NCBI GenBank assembly: GCA_023398375.1
Contig: JAEWSH010000059.1
Coordinates: 1 to 23,682, forward strand
DNA length: 23,682 nucleotides
Reading direction: 5' to 3'
Origin: Bacillota bacterium
GTDB taxonomy: Bacteria; Bacillota; Clostridia; Lachnospirales; Lachnospiraceae
The notes under the pieces were generated by a model. The model saw nothing but the letters and a program-made list of their open reading frames with translations, searched no databases and was not told the origin of the DNA. Shown here one piece after another: positions 22,298 through 23,682 of this stretch (positions are counted from its first letter, which is position 1; every line of letters begins with the position of its first letter). Position numbers and translations under genes: made by a program.

Positions 22298-23553
22298 TGA
22301 TTGTTGAATTGATTTCAGTTGGAACAGAAATATTGCTCGGCAGCATTGTAAATACAAATGCTGCTTATCTGGCAGAAAAGTGTGCTGCTCTTGGATTTTC
22401 CTGTTACTATCAAAGCGTGGTAGGCGATAATGAAGAGCGTTTGACAAATGTATTGAAAACAGCATGTGAACGTTCTGATATTGTAATAGTGTCTGGAGGT
22501 TTGGGACCAACCAAGGATGATATCACAAAAGAAGTTGCAGCTGCAGCCATGGGCAAAAATCTTATTATGGATGAGCGTTCTAAAGACAGGATGGAACAGT
22601 ACCTTGAGAAATGTAATCTGGATATTACAGCCAATAATTTGAAACAGGCGATGATACCGGAAGGTGCTATTGCAGTAGACAATGGGAACGGAACAGCACC
22701 TGGTATTATCATGGAAGAAAATGGAACACATGTAATATTGCTCCCGGGACCACCGAATGAGTTAATACCGATGTTTGAAAAAGACATTAGTGAATATATG
22801 ATGCATATGGAAAGTAGTATTATTTATTCTCAAACAGTCAAAATATGCGGTATCAGTGAAAGTAAAGCTGAGACAATTGTTGAAGACTTAATTGAAGAAC
22901 AGAATAACCCAACAATTGCGCCTTATGCGAAGTCGGAAGAAGTACATCTTCGTGTAACAGCAAAAGCAGATAGTGAAAAAGAGGCAAAGAAGCTTGTGAA
23001 ACCTCTTGTAAAAGAGCTGAAAGTCCGTTTTGGAGAAAATGTATACACGACAGATGAGAATACAACGCTGGAGAAAGCAGTGGTAGATCTGTTACTTGAC
23101 AACAAACTTACAGTATCAACTGTAGAGTCCTGTACCGGTGGGATGATTGCCGCCAGATTAATTAATGTGCCAGGCGTATCTGAGGTATTTAAATCAGGTC
23201 ATATCACTTATTCCAATAAGGCAAAAAGAAAGGTACTGGGAATTAAAAAAAGTGTGATAGATAAAAATGGAGCAGTTAGCGAGAGCGTGGCGAAAGAAAT
23301 GGCAAAGGGTGCTTCTTCCATCACAAAAGCAGATGTAACGCTAGCAGTAACAGGAATTGCCGGTCCGGATGGCGGAACCGATGAAAAACCGGTAGGACTT
23401 GTGTATATCGGATGCAGCGTATGCGGGAAAGTTACGGTACAGGAGTATCACTTTAGCGGCAACAGAGCGAAAATAAGGGAAAGTACTACAGCAGCAGCGT
23501 TAATACTGATGCGAAGATGCATTTTGGAATACTGCAATTGCTTAACAACGTAG
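22297..23553 (+). CDS. cinA: CinA: nicotinamide mononucleotide deamidase / competence-damage protein
   Basis: A 418-residue two-domain protein. The N-terminal MoCF-like domain (COG1058, about 1-170) has ELISVGTEILLGSIVNTNA and VSGGLGPTKDDITKE, and is linked to ADP-ribose pyrophosphatase activity in the family. The C-terminal CinA/PncC domain (about 260-418) hydrolyses nicotinamide mononucleotide to nicotinate mononucleotide in NAD salvage. It shows ESCTGG (277-282) and GIAGPDGGT (353-361). The ATG at 22297 overlaps the pgsA stop; a GTG at 22294 one codon earlier is also possible. In several Gram-positives cinA lies upstream of recA, but the window ends before that could be checked. Instead a hairpin cluster follows. 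Confidence 0.95.
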   Translation: MIVELISVGTEILLGSIVNTNAAYLAEKCAALGFSCYYQSVVGDNEERLTNVLKTACERSDIVIVSGGLGPTKDDITKEVAAAAMGKNLIMDERSKDRMEQYLEKCNLDITANNLKQAMIPEGAIAVDNGNGTAPGIIMEENGTHVILLPGPPNELIPMFEKDISEYMMHMESSIIYSQTVKICGISESKAETIVEDLIEEQNNPTIAPYAKSEEVHLRVTAKADSEKEAKKLVKPLVKELKVRFGENVYTTDENTTLEKAVVDLLLDNKLTVSTVESCTGGMIAARLINVPGVSEVFKSGHITYSNKAKRKVLGIKKSVIDKNGAVSESVAKEMAKGASSITKADVTLAVTGIAGPDGGTDEKPVGLVYIGCSVCGKVTVQEYHFSGNRAKIRESTTAAALILMRRCILEYCNCLTT

Positions 23554-23559
23554 AAAGTA

Positions 23560-23619
23560 GTGTGAGAAGAAATTCTAAGTAACAAACATACTGTTACTAA
23601 GAATTTCTAAATCTCACAC
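23560..23619. repeat. Long imperfect hairpin downstream of cinA
   Basis: GTGTGAGA (23560-23567) with AGAAATTCTAAGTAACA (23568-23584) folds back on TGTTACTAAGAATTTCT (23592-23608) and TCTCACAC (23612-23619). There is one internal mismatch, a 3-nt bulge and a 7-nt loop, giving 24 of 25 paired positions. No T-run follows, so a standard terminator is unlikely. Confidence 0.85.
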
Positions 23620-23621
23620 AG

Positions 23622-23682
23622 GAAGAAGCCTCTTGCGAGTCTTCTTCTCACGGATTATTTGTGCCGCTTGTAGCGGCATGTC
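23622..23682. repeat. Two further short hairpins at the right edge
   Basis: GAAGAAG (23622-23628) pairs with CTTCTTC (23641-23647) around an inner CTC/GAG pair. TGCCGCT (23662-23668) pairs with AGCGGCA (23672-23678) around TGT. The second hairpin resembles 13368-13384 in element 1. The structure probably continues beyond the window. Confidence 0.75.

Overview
The window is AT-rich DNA from a Gram-positive bacterium of the class Clostridia, probably a Lachnospiraceae relative. This placement is inferred from protein family resemblance and gene order, not from a search. All confident genes lie on the + strand and are tightly packed. Most follow the Bacillus/Clostridium conserved order yqhY-nusB-(folD)-xseA-xseB-ispA-dxs-yqxC/tlyA-argR-recN-spoIVB-spo0A, with nadK inserted between tlyA and argR and no folD between nusB and xseA.

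Region by region: positions 1-309 hold nearly three copies of a 114-bp tandem repeat that probably continues off the left edge. 330-9456 is a housekeeping operon: Asp23-family protein, NusB, exonuclease VII (xseA/xseB), isoprenoid precursor synthesis (ispA, dxs), a TlyA-type rRNA methyltransferase, NAD kinase, ArgR and RecN, closed by a terminator. 9645-11693 holds two sporulation genes: an apparently intact SpoIVB protease and a strikingly abnormal Spo0A. 11799-13244 is glycogen synthase. 13245-13928 is a 684-bp intergenic stretch made of nested inverted repeats around a possible 39-codon ORF. 13929-18076 holds a bifunctional homocysteine methyltransferase/methylenetetrahydrofolate reductase, an unrecognised 200-residue protein and RqcH (ribosome quality control). 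A strong sigma-A promoter then drives the yicC-remA-gmk-rpoZ operon (18202-20216), which ends in a terminator. rimO, pgsA and cinA follow, and the right edge (23560-23682) is another cluster of hairpins.

The most notable observation is the Spo0A protein. The DNA-binding effector domain is well preserved, but the receiver domain has lost roughly 85-90 residues in frame. Only the first ~33 residues of the receiver remain, and the phosphoacceptor aspartate and the rest of the phosphorylation site are gone. This suggests either phosphorylation-independent Spo0A activity or early decay of the sporulation pathway. Secondary observations are a short repeat found immediately downstream of two different terminators, the nested palindromic intergenic region, the 114-bp tandem array, and a possible leader ORF overlapping the glgA start.
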